Origin: Anaerolineae bacterium
Lineage (GTDB): Bacteria; Chloroflexota; Anaerolineae; Aggregatilineales; Phototrophicaceae
Assembly (NCBI GenBank): GCA_022841825.1
Contig: JALHQT010000004.1
Coordinates: 434,001-498,000 of the forward strand
Length of the DNA: 64,000 bases
Direction: 5' to 3'
The position numbers were made by a program, and so were the translations under genes. Of the stretch, positions 35,343 to 42,928 are shown piece by piece. Under the pieces are notes generated by a model. That model saw only the letters and a list, made by a program, of their open reading frames with translations, made no database searches and was not told the DNA's origin. Positions within the stretch are counted from its first letter, which is position 1; each line of letters opens with the position of its first letter.

Positions 35343-36629
35343 TCAGTCTGTCCCGCCATGCGCCACTGTGAGGGTTTCGCGCAGGGGTTGGATGTGGCGC
35401 GGCTCGCGAACCTTGAACAAAAGGACAGCGACTGCTGCCACGCCGAAGACCGCCGCAGTGACGAATGTTGCCCCGTAGCCGACGGTATCCGCCAGTGCTC
35501 CGCCCACGAGCGGCGCGATCAACGTGGCAGGTGCGACGAGCGTATTGCCCAAGCCGAGGTAGTAGGGGCGCTCGGCGTCCGTGCCGAACTCTGCGCTCAT
35601 CGCGATGACGGTCGTCCATAAGGCGGCAACCGATACCCCAGAGAGTGCTGTGATGAGATAGAACCAGGGCAGCGAAGTCGCAGCCAACGCCGCCGCGATA
35701 CTGCTGAGCAGGACGAGAATGCCGCCCGCCAGGATCATCCGATGGCTGAAGCGGTCACCCAGCCAGCCAAGAAGCGGGTTGGCGACCGTCTGCGCCAGCA
35801 TTGAGATGCCTGTGATGATGCCAATGAACTCTTCGCCTGCGCCAAACTGACGCACGGCATAGATGACGAAAAATGCGCGCGCCATATCCGCACCATTCAA
35901 GAGCATGCGCGCGACCACGAACCACGAGAAATTGCGATCCTGCATCATGATCAGCTTCAGGCGCGCGACCAGTGCCGCCAGATGCGGCGAGGGTTCGATG
36001 TCTCCTGGCGGATGCTCCTCCTCGCGCGTCCAGGCAAGGAAGCCGCCGGATGCCAACATCGCCAGGCTGGCGAGGAAGAAGCAGAGTGCGAAGTTAAAGG
36101 GCGACTCGACCGCTTTGAGCAGCACACCCGCCGCGACCGCGCTGCCTGCTGCCATCAGGTTGGCGGCGGCAGATTGCATCCCATAAAAGGTGCCGCGCAG
36201 GCTTCCAGGCATGATCTTGTTGATCATGCTCTGCCAGGCGGTCGCCGTCAGTCCACCACCCAGCCCTTGCCACGTCAGCAGGAGCAAAGTCAGGATGAGC
36301 GCCAGCTCGCGCGGGATGATCGGGACGAGCAGGGCGACAATCGCCAGCCCGAAAAATGGCAGGCGCTCATGAATCGTCATGAGCAGCGCCATCGGCTTAT
36401 AGCGCGTCAGCCCAGCCACACGATTCGCCGTCAGGAGCTGCGGGAACTGCCAGCCGATCCAATGAAGCTGCGACGATAAGCCGATCAGGACATTCGAGTT
36501 GGTGAGCGTGGCGACGAAGAGCGGGACGACACTGTAGAATGAGGCGATGCCGAGTGCGATGCCGAAGAACGCGCCGTCCATGACGTTGACCACGAAATTG
36601 TGGCGCAAATGCTGACGATCAGTTTGCAA
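35343..36629 (-). CDS. MFS transporter
   Basis: A 428-residue major-facilitator protein with about twelve hydrophobic helices in two halves, split by a charged loop near residue 205 (TREEEHPPGDIEPSP). The motif LGWLGDRFSHR in the second half is the conserved loop between helices 8 and 9. The start appears to be a TTG at 36629, with GGGAG 8 bases upstream; the first hydrophobic helix follows at residue 18. It is divergent from the amidohydrolase gene across 139 bases. The substrate is unknown; distant relatives include drug and sugar exporters. Confidence 0.85.
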   Translation of the reverse strand: MQTDRQHLRHNFVVNVMDGAFFGIALGIASFYSVVPLFVATLTNSNVLIGLSSQLHWIGWQFPQLLTANRVAGLTRYKPMALLMTIHERLPFFGLAIVALLVPIIPRELALILTLLLLTWQGLGGGLTATAWQSMINKIMPGSLRGTFYGMQSAAANLMAAGSAVAAGVLLKAVESPFNFALCFFLASLAMLASGGFLAWTREEEHPPGDIEPSPHLAALVARLKLIMMQDRNFSWFVVARMLLNGADMARAFFVIYAVRQFGAGEEFIGIITGISMLAQTVANPLLGWLGDRFSHRMILAGGILVLLSSIAAALAATSLPWFYLITALSGVSVAALWTTVIAMSAEFGTDAERPYYLGLGNTLVAPATLIAPLVGGALADTVGYGATFVTAAVFGVAAVAVLLFKVREPRHIQPLRETLTVAHGGTD

Positions 36630-36768
36630 GATGGGGACTCCCGGTGGCGAACATCACCATTATGCAGCAAATGCCACAATCCATGTGAGTCCACTGGGTG
36701 GGTTTTGGTTCGACCTTCACATCGGGCTAAAATCGCGCCCACAATGCCGCCCACGGAGGAAATGCGCG

Positions 36769-38103
36769 ATGTCCGATATTCTGCTGCAAAACGCGATGGT
36801 TCTGAACATTGATCCGGATGGGCAGCGCGCAAGCGTCCTGCGCGAACATGATGTGCTGATCGGCGGGCAGCGCATCGAAGCGGTGCTGCCGACGGGGCAG
36901 ACGGACTCATCGCATTTTCGCACAGTCATCGACGCGACCGATAAGCTGGTCATGCCCGGCATGATCAATACACACGCCCATGTGCCGATGGTGATCTTTC
37001 GCGGGCTGGCGGAGGATGTGACCATCGACAAATGGTTCAATGACTTCATCTGGCCCCTGGAAAGCAACCTTCAGGCGGAAGATGTCTACTGGGGGATGCA
37101 GCTTGGCTTGGCGGAGATGATCGAAAGCGGTGTCACCTCGGTCGCCGATCACTATTTCTACATGGACGAAGCGGCGCAGGCGGTCGAAAAGGCGGGCACG
37201 CGCGGGCTGCTGGCGTGGGCGATCTTTGGCAGCCAGGGCACCGGTATGATCGACCGCACGGCGGAATTCGTGCGCAAGTGGCAAAGCAGCGCTGAAGGGC
37301 GCATCCGTACCTGGCTTGCCCCGCACGCGCCGTACACCTGCGATGACGACTTTCTGCGCGCCAGCGCCGAGATGGCGCGTAAGCTGGGCGTCGGCATACA
37401 CATCCACGTCAGCGAGGAGATGGGGCAGACGACGGCAAGCCTCGCCAAACGCGGCAAGACGCCGATTGAGGTGATTCGGGATGCTGGCATCCTGGATGTG
37501 CCGACGATCCTGGCGCATGTCTGCGGGGCGCTGCCGCAGGACATCGAACTGCTGGCGAAGGTTCCGACCGGTATCGCCCACGCGCCGAAGACATACCTTA
37601 AGCTGGCGATGGACATCGCGCCCGTGCTTGCGTTCCGCGCGGCGGGCATCCCCGTCGGGCTGGCGACCGATGGGGCGGTCAGCAACAACACCATGAATCT
37701 GTGGGAATCGCTGCGGCTGCTGGCGATGATGCAGAAAGACCGCGCCAAAACGCCCGAAGTCATGCCGATCCCGCAGGCGCTGCATATTGCCACCCGCGAA
37801 AGCGCGCGTGTCTTTGGTCTGGCGGATGACCTGGGAGCTGTTGAGCCGGGGTATCTGGCAGATGTGATCGTGGTCGATTTGAACGGTGTGCATCATCAAC
37901 CGCTGCACAGCGTGACGGCAAGCCTGGTCTACAACGTGCAGCCGTCGGATGTGCAGACGGTGATCGTGAATGGCAAGGTGGTGATGCGCGACCGCGTCCT
38001 GCTGACGCTCGACAAGGCGGAGATCATCGCGCAGGTGCGTGCCAGCATGGCGCGCCTGGCGCAGCGGCAGACCGACAAGCGCATCCAGTCGTACAACCCG
38101 TAG
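36769..38103 (+). CDS. mtaD: Amidohydrolase of the 5'-methylthioadenosine/S-adenosylhomocysteine deaminase group
   Basis: A 444-residue metal-dependent deaminase. Metal ligands are readable: His69 and His71 in NTHAHVPM, His213 in HIHVSEE with catalytic Glu216, and Asp301 in LATDGAVSNN. THAHVPMVIFRGLAEDV, then HAPKTYLKLAM and TDGAVSNNTMNLWE, match MTA/SAH deaminases and related SsnA proteins. It would recycle methylthioadenosine or adenosylhomocysteine by deamination, though chlorohydrolase-type side activities occur in the family. GGAGG stands 9 bases before the ATG at 36769; the longer frame is rejected. Its stop lies inside a hairpin shared with the convergent kinase gene. Confidence 0.88.
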   Translation: MSDILLQNAMVLNIDPDGQRASVLREHDVLIGGQRIEAVLPTGQTDSSHFRTVIDATDKLVMPGMINTHAHVPMVIFRGLAEDVTIDKWFNDFIWPLESNLQAEDVYWGMQLGLAEMIESGVTSVADHYFYMDEAAQAVEKAGTRGLLAWAIFGSQGTGMIDRTAEFVRKWQSSAEGRIRTWLAPHAPYTCDDDFLRASAEMARKLGVGIHIHVSEEMGQTTASLAKRGKTPIEVIRDAGILDVPTILAHVCGALPQDIELLAKVPTGIAHAPKTYLKLAMDIAPVLAFRAAGIPVGLATDGAVSNNTMNLWESLRLLAMMQKDRAKTPEVMPIPQALHIATRESARVFGLADDLGAVEPGYLADVIVVDLNGVHHQPLHSVTASLVYNVQPSDVQTVIVNGKVVMRDRVLLTLDKAEIIAQVRASMARLAQRQTDKRIQSYNP

Positions 38104-38117
38104 GGGCTGCCCCTACG
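38099..38117. terminator. Hairpin that contains both stop codons of two convergent genes
   Basis: CGTAGGGG-CTG-CCCCTACG is a perfect 8-base stem. The TAG of the amidohydrolase (38101-38103) and the TAG of the kinase (38115-38113 on the minus strand) are both in the stem. No T-tract. Confidence 0.6.
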
Positions 38118-39606
38118 ATGACAACCGGTGCATGTCTTCTTTGAGCGTCGGGTACAGGCTGACAAACTGGGCGTAGCGTTCGTTGTAGAAGGCGTGGCGT
38201 GCGGCGTCCGGCAGCGAGGGTGCGCTGTAGCGGGTGACGCGCGCCTTGGCATCGGCGAAGCTGCTGTAAATGCCCGCGCCGACGCCTGCGATTAACGCCG
38301 CGCCGACGCCTGCCTGCTCACTGAGCAGCGGCTTTTGCAGCGGTAAGCCGAGGATGTCCGTCATGATCTGCCGCCAGAGGTCGCTGTCCATCGCCCCGCC
38401 TGCGCCGATGACCGACTCCGCCTGTCCGCCGAGCGACAGCGCGATCTCCAGTGACTGGCGCATGGCGAAGCAGACGCCCTCCATGATCGCACGCGCCAGA
38501 TGCCCCCGCGTATGGGCGGGCGTCAAGCCGATGAATGCGCCGCGTGCGCGGGCATCCATGTGCGGGGTGCGTTCGCCTGTCAGATAGGGCAGGAAGATCA
38601 AGCCCTCGGCTCCGGTCGGCACGGCGGCGGCTTCCTGGCTGAGGGTGGGATAGGCGTTCGTGTCGCTCCGCATGCCGAGCAGGTCGCGCAGCCAGCGCAG
38701 CGACAAACCCGCCGAGAGGATCGCACCGAGGACATAGTAAGTCTCCGGCACCGCGTGGTTGAAGACATGCAGGCGGCGGTCGGTCGCCAGTGTGCCATCC
38801 GCCGCGCGCACGACCGGGACGCAAACCTGTCCACCGCTGCCGACCGAGACGGATGCCAGCCCTGGCGCGATCAAGCCGTTGGCGACGGCTTGCGCGGGTT
38901 GGTCGGCGCTGCCCGCGTAGAGCGGTACGCCCGCCTTGAGCGTGCCGACCGCCCGCGTCTCGCCCACCTGCGCGCTCGACTCGTGGACGCGCGGGAAGAT
39001 CGCCTGAGGGAAGCCCGCACCGTCGATAATCGGCTGCGCCCAGGTCTTGGCGCTCACGTTGTACATGCCGCTGCCCGCCGCGTCGCTGTAATCGGTGCAG
39101 ATCTCGCCGCCCAGGTGCAGACGCACGGCATCCTTCGGAAACAGCAGCGTGACATCGCCTTCCAGCACTTGCGGCTGATGTTTCTTCAGCCACAACAGCG
39201 TCGGGGCGGTGAAACCGGCGGCGGGCAGCGTGCCGCAGATGCGTGCGTGCTCATCCGCACCGACCAGCGCGACGATCTCATCGACTTCATGCGCCATGCG
39301 CTGATCTGCCCAGATGATCGACGGGCGGACGAATCCGCGCTTCGGGCTGTAAAGGCTCACGCCATGCATCTGCCCGCTGAAGCCGATACCCGCGATGTCA
39401 TCACGACCGCTTTGCGCGATCACCTGCGCGATCACGTTGTCGGTCGCCGCTGCCCATTCGGACGGGTACTGTTCGGCGCGGTCGGGCTGCGGTTTGTGGA
39501 TGGGGTATTCCTCGCCGGCAACGGCAAGCGTCTGCGAGGTGTCTGGGTCAAAAAGGACGGCTTTGACGCTGGAGGTGCCGAGGTCGATTCCGAGCAGTAA
39601 GGGCAT
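38113..39606 (-). CDS. xylB: Xylulokinase (FGGY carbohydrate kinase)
   Basis: Phosphorylates D-xylulose for the pentose phosphate pathway. It has 497 residues, the usual length. The N-terminal GIDLGTSSVKAVLFD is the phosphate-binding loop of the FGGY fold, GIGFSGQMHG the substrate-site motif typical of XylB, and IGAGGAMDSDLWRQIMTDILG the C-terminal adenosine motif. It is transcribed alone from a good promoter at 39672-39644. No xylose isomerase or transporter is nearby, so other ketoses or polyols remain possible substrates. Confidence 0.93.
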   Translation of the reverse strand: MPLLLGIDLGTSSVKAVLFDPDTSQTLAVAGEEYPIHKPQPDRAEQYPSEWAAATDNVIAQVIAQSGRDDIAGIGFSGQMHGVSLYSPKRGFVRPSIIWADQRMAHEVDEIVALVGADEHARICGTLPAAGFTAPTLLWLKKHQPQVLEGDVTLLFPKDAVRLHLGGEICTDYSDAAGSGMYNVSAKTWAQPIIDGAGFPQAIFPRVHESSAQVGETRAVGTLKAGVPLYAGSADQPAQAVANGLIAPGLASVSVGSGGQVCVPVVRAADGTLATDRRLHVFNHAVPETYYVLGAILSAGLSLRWLRDLLGMRSDTNAYPTLSQEAAAVPTGAEGLIFLPYLTGERTPHMDARARGAFIGLTPAHTRGHLARAIMEGVCFAMRQSLEIALSLGGQAESVIGAGGAMDSDLWRQIMTDILGLPLQKPLLSEQAGVGAALIAGVGAGIYSSFADAKARVTRYSAPSLPDAARHAFYNERYAQFVSLYPTLKEDMHRLSS

Positions 39607-39643
39607 GGCGACATTTCCGGTGTAGACATGGATTCACGCCGCG

Positions 39644-39672
39644 AATGTAGCGAACACACCGCCCATCGTCAA
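39644..39672 (-). promoter_or_regulatory. Promoter of xylB
   Basis: On the minus strand TTGACG (39672-39667), a 17-base spacer and TACATT (39649-39644). The transcript would start near 39637, about 30 bases before the ATG. Confidence 0.6.
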
Positions 39673-39848
39673 TGAGAATACTTTTTATACCACGACTTTG
39701 CGCACGAGGAAGCGCCTTGAGGACGGTTGAGAATGCTTTCGCACCTCCGTGAACCCTCATTACTTCATGTTGCGGCTTGCTGAACTGTCACACTCTGTGC
39801 CATACTCGGCATCAAGTGGACAGCAACCACGCCATCGGGGACAAGCCT

Positions 39849-40865
39849 GTGACGGCAAACTACGCCATCGAAACCTATGACCTCAAGCGCATCTACAAGA
39901 TTCGCGGACCCAAGCGCAAGGATGATCCTGCCGAGCGCGTCGCGCTCGGCGGCGTCAGTTTACAGGTAGCGCGCGGCGGGCTGTTTGGTCTGCTGGGACC
40001 GAACGGCGCGGGGAAGACGACTCTCATTAAGATTCTCTCGACGCTTCTGCTGCCGAGCAGCGGTAGGGCGCTGGTGGATGGTTTGGACGTGACGAAGGAT
40101 GTCACGGAGATCCGGCGGCGAATCAGCATGGTCAGCGGCGGCGAGACGAGCGGTTTTGGGCTGCTGACCGTCGAGGAAAACCTGTGGATGTTCGCGCGCT
40201 TCTACGGTCTGGAGAACGCGGATGCCAAGCGGCGTATCGACGAAATGCTGGAAGTCGTCGGCATCGCCGACCGCCGCCGTACAAAGATCGCCGATCTCTC
40301 GACCGGGCTTCGCCAGAAGATGAACTTCATTCGCGGCTTCATCAGTGACCCGGACATCATCTTCCTGGATGAGCCGACGCTGGGTCTGGACGTGACGGCG
40401 GCGCGGGATGTGCGCGAGTTCGTCAAGCGCTGGTTGCGCCAAAATCCAGACCGCACGATCCTGCTGACGACACATTACATGGCGGAGGCGGATGAACTGT
40501 GCGACCGCCTGGCGATCATCGACAGCGGCAAACTGCTGGTCGAAGATACCCCTGCCGGGCTGAAGAAGCGCGTTCAGGATGAGGCAATGTTCGTCCTCAA
40601 GGTCGCACCTTTGGGCAAGCCTGTCGAGGGTGATCGCATCGAAGACGTGCCTGGCGTTCAGCGACTCGCCGTGACGGATCATGATGCGCATGTCGAACTG
40701 ACGATGGCGCTCACGGGCGAAGATGCGCTGCCCGGTGTGCTGGCGCATCTGAGCAGACGTGGGGCGGGATTGGTCTCGCTGGAGAAACGTGAACCCACGC
40801 TGGAAGATGTCTTCATCCAGCTTGTTGGGCGTCGGCTGACCGAGGCTGCCGGAGTTGAAGCATGA
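39849..40865 (+). CDS. ABC-2 exporter ATP-binding protein (DrrA/NodI type)
   Basis: A 338-residue ATPase. Walker A GPNGAGKTT follows the strand LFGLL, the signature region is LSTGLRQKMNF (a Thr in place of the second Ser/Gly, as in some exporters) and Walker B is DIIFLDEPTLGLD. The C-terminal 90 residues form the family's accessory domain, ending in EPTLEDVFIQLVG, a DrrA/NodI-type ending. I prefer the GTG at 39849, with GGGGA upstream; an ATG at 39777 would add 24 residues of unlike composition. Its stop overlaps the first permease by ATGA. With two permeases it forms an exporter of the drug or polysaccharide type; the substrate is unknown. Confidence 0.92.
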   Translation: MTANYAIETYDLKRIYKIRGPKRKDDPAERVALGGVSLQVARGGLFGLLGPNGAGKTTLIKILSTLLLPSSGRALVDGLDVTKDVTEIRRRISMVSGGETSGFGLLTVEENLWMFARFYGLENADAKRRIDEMLEVVGIADRRRTKIADLSTGLRQKMNFIRGFISDPDIIFLDEPTLGLDVTAARDVREFVKRWLRQNPDRTILLTTHYMAEADELCDRLAIIDSGKLLVEDTPAGLKKRVQDEAMFVLKVAPLGKPVEGDRIEDVPGVQRLAVTDHDAHVELTMALTGEDALPGVLAHLSRRGAGLVSLEKREPTLEDVFIQLVGRRLTEAAGVEA

Positions 40866-41698
40866 GCACACGCGCCAGGAAAGCGACCGGCATCACCTTG
40901 TTCTGGCGTATCCTGTGGGCGCGCGCCTATCCGCGCATCGTGGGCGCCTGGCGCGAAAAGGACTGGCTGTTTTTCGAGACGGTCGTCCCGCTCGGTACAA
41001 CCGCCGGGTTCGTTTTTGTCTACCGTGCAGCCGGTGCGCCGCCGGAATTCGCGGGCTTTGCAGTACTGGGCGGGGCGATGACCGCTTTCTGGCTCAATGT
41101 GCTGTGGGCGATGGGCAGTCAGTTGTACTGGGACAAAGATGGCGGCAATCTGGAATTGTATGTGCTCTCTCCGGGTCCGTTGATGGCAATCCTGGTCGGG
41201 ATGGCGGTGGGCGGCATCTTCATGGCGAGCGTCCGTGCTGTGACCGTGATTGTGGTCGCATCGCTGCTGTTTAACATCAGCTATCAGGTGTCCAGTCTTC
41301 CACTGCTGATCCTGGTCTTCCTGGTGACGATGGCGGCACTGTACGGTTTGGGGATGATCTTCGCGTCCGTGTTTCTCGCATCAGGGCGTGAAGCATGGCA
41401 TCTGGCGAACCTGCTGCAAGAACCGATCTATCTTGTTTCAGGCTTCTACTTTCCGGTCAGTGCGCTCGGCTTCTGGGTGGCGACTTTTGCATCCGTCATC
41501 CCACTCACGCTGGGGATGGATGCCATTCGTCAGATCATCTTCAGTACGCAATCCAACATCGGTTTCCTGCCTGTCGAAACAGAGCTGATTCTCCTGTGTT
41601 TCCTGGCAGTCATCCTGCTCGCTCTGGCTTGGTATTCTCTACGTAAGCTGGAGGAGATCGGGAGACGCGATGGTCGGCTTATCGAGCGGAGGCGCTGA
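40862..41698 (+). CDS. ABC-2 transporter permease 1
   Basis: A 278-residue membrane protein with six hydrophobic helices. The first, after residue 40, follows a basic segment (RIVGAWREKDWLFFETV). A helix pair containing ARIV-like and PISALGFW-like turns near residue 195-205 (YFPVSALGFWVATFASVIP) is the signature of ABC-2 permeases. It overlaps the ATPase gene by 4 bases and is followed by the second permease after 1 base, so the exporter has two different membrane subunits. Confidence 0.9.
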   Translation: MSTRARKATGITLFWRILWARAYPRIVGAWREKDWLFFETVVPLGTTAGFVFVYRAAGAPPEFAGFAVLGGAMTAFWLNVLWAMGSQLYWDKDGGNLELYVLSPGPLMAILVGMAVGGIFMASVRAVTVIVVASLLFNISYQVSSLPLLILVFLVTMAALYGLGMIFASVFLASGREAWHLANLLQEPIYLVSGFYFPVSALGFWVATFASVIPLTLGMDAIRQIIFSTQSNIGFLPVETELILLCFLAVILLALAWYSLRKLEEIGRRDGRLIERRR

Positions 41699-41699
41699 C

Positions 41700-42587
41700 A
41701 TGGCGATGATGAGCCGCATCTTCGCATCTCCCGCAGTCCGCCGAAGCCCGGCGCTGCGCAGTTTGCTGTCCGGACTGTGGTTGGGATGGCAGATCGAGAC
41801 CAATTGGGCGAACCCCATTGTCTTCATCACCTATTTCATTGCGCGACCGGTCGCTTCGCTGACGATTCTGGTCGTCATGTACAGCGTCATTGCCCAGGAC
41901 ATCCTCGGCACGCCCTTCTTCGCCTATGTCTACCTGGGAGGCGCGCTTTATCTGCTCGCGGGGCAGATCGTGGTCGGCGTCAGTTGGGTCGTCATCGAAG
42001 ACCGCGAACACTACCGGGTTGCCAAGCAGATTTACACTGCCCCTGTGAACAGCTACGCATATCTGCTCGGTCGTGGGATTGCCCGCTTCGCGGTCAGCGT
42101 GCTCTCGGTGTCGATCACCATCCCGCTCGGCGTGCTGGTGTTCCGCTTGCCCGTGACCTGGAGCGCGATTGACTTTCCCTTGTTGATCGTGAGCACACTG
42201 CTCGGCTTGATTGCGATGGCTGCGCTTGGCGTCATCATCGGCTCCTATACCTATCAGATTACGCGGCAGGCGTTTTCCGTTGGGGATACCCTGAATGGCG
42301 TCTTCTATCTGCTGACGGGCGCGGTCTTTCCTATCGAGCTGCTGCCAGAAGTTCTACGACCCCTCGGCTATTTGCTTCCCTCGACCTACTGGCTCGAACT
42401 GGCGAGGCGCGCTTTGATCCCGCAGCCCGTTGCTTTCCAGGCGATCAGCAGTCTGAATACGGAGACCCTGCTCGCTATCCTGGCAGGCATGGCGGTTGTC
42501 TTCGCGGTGCTGTCCGTCGTGGTATTCATTTGGTCTATGCGCCTTGCCAAGGAGCGCGGCGTTCTGGACGTGGAGACGAATTATTGA
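41700..42587 (+). CDS. ABC-2 transporter permease 2
   Basis: A 295-residue membrane protein with six or seven helices. PIELLPEVLRPLGYLLPSTYWLELARRAL near residue 215-245 is the typical ABC-2 exit motif (quoted in part: LPEVLRPLGYLLPSTYWLE). I chose the ATG at 41700, with GGAGG 7 bases upstream and 1 base after the previous stop; an in-frame ATG at 41670 lies inside the previous gene. It partners with permease 1. A small unknown gene follows with a TTGA overlap. Confidence 0.9.
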   Translation: MAMMSRIFASPAVRRSPALRSLLSGLWLGWQIETNWANPIVFITYFIARPVASLTILVVMYSVIAQDILGTPFFAYVYLGGALYLLAGQIVVGVSWVVIEDREHYRVAKQIYTAPVNSYAYLLGRGIARFAVSVLSVSITIPLGVLVFRLPVTWSAIDFPLLIVSTLLGLIAMAALGVIIGSYTYQITRQAFSVGDTLNGVFYLLTGAVFPIELLPEVLRPLGYLLPSTYWLELARRALIPQPVAFQAISSLNTETLLAILAGMAVVFAVLSVVVFIWSMRLAKERGVLDVETNY

Positions 42588-42928
42588 GCGATAAAGACAT
42601 CCTGGCGCGCAGCCACGCGGGTATGCGTCTGATTGCGCTGGCGACCCTTTACAACAAGGGCGACTTCCAACGTATCCGCGCATACATGAAGGCGCATTAC
42701 ACGCCGGGCGCGCTGGACGTGATTCCGATTGCGCTGCGGCTAGCGGAGATGCGCGAGCAGTTTCGCGGCGAGGGAAAGGTGCGCGTGCACCAGTTGGTGG
42801 CGCACGACAAACACCATGTTGTCGTGCTGCTGGAGACGCAAAACGGCGGGATGCTCCTCGAAGACCTGGTCGTCGAGGAGGATTATCCGCACCTGATCAG
42901 CGCTCATACACGCCAGACGGTTGTTTAA
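42584..42928 (+). CDS. Small conserved-looking hypothetical protein in the exporter operon (TTG start)
   Basis: A 114-residue soluble protein. The start is TTG at 42584, overlapping the permease stop as TTGA, with GGAG 8 bases upstream. The sequence has an N-terminal helical part (ARSHAGMRLIALATLYNKGDFQRIRAYM) and a beta-rich C-terminal part (VRVHQLVAHDKHHVVVLLETQNG), which looks like an NTF2-like or DUF3887-type fold; that is a guess from pattern only. Its end overlaps PEP carboxylase by 4 bases, convergent. It may help the exporter or be a passenger; function unknown. Confidence 0.7.
   Translation: MSDKDILARSHAGMRLIALATLYNKGDFQRIRAYMKAHYTPGALDVIPIALRLAEMREQFRGEGKVRVHQLVAHDKHHVVVLLETQNGGMLLEDLVVEEDYPHLISAHTRQTVV

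Noticed and set aside
38500-39600. A 366-codon plus-strand frame opposite xylulokinase
   Set aside because: Antisense shadow of a complete FGGY kinase.
39607-39848. The 242-base gap before the second exporter ATPase, checked for a tRNA or small RNA
   Set aside because: No T-loop-like sequence or clover-leaf arms. It holds the xylB promoter and otherwise nothing that I can support.
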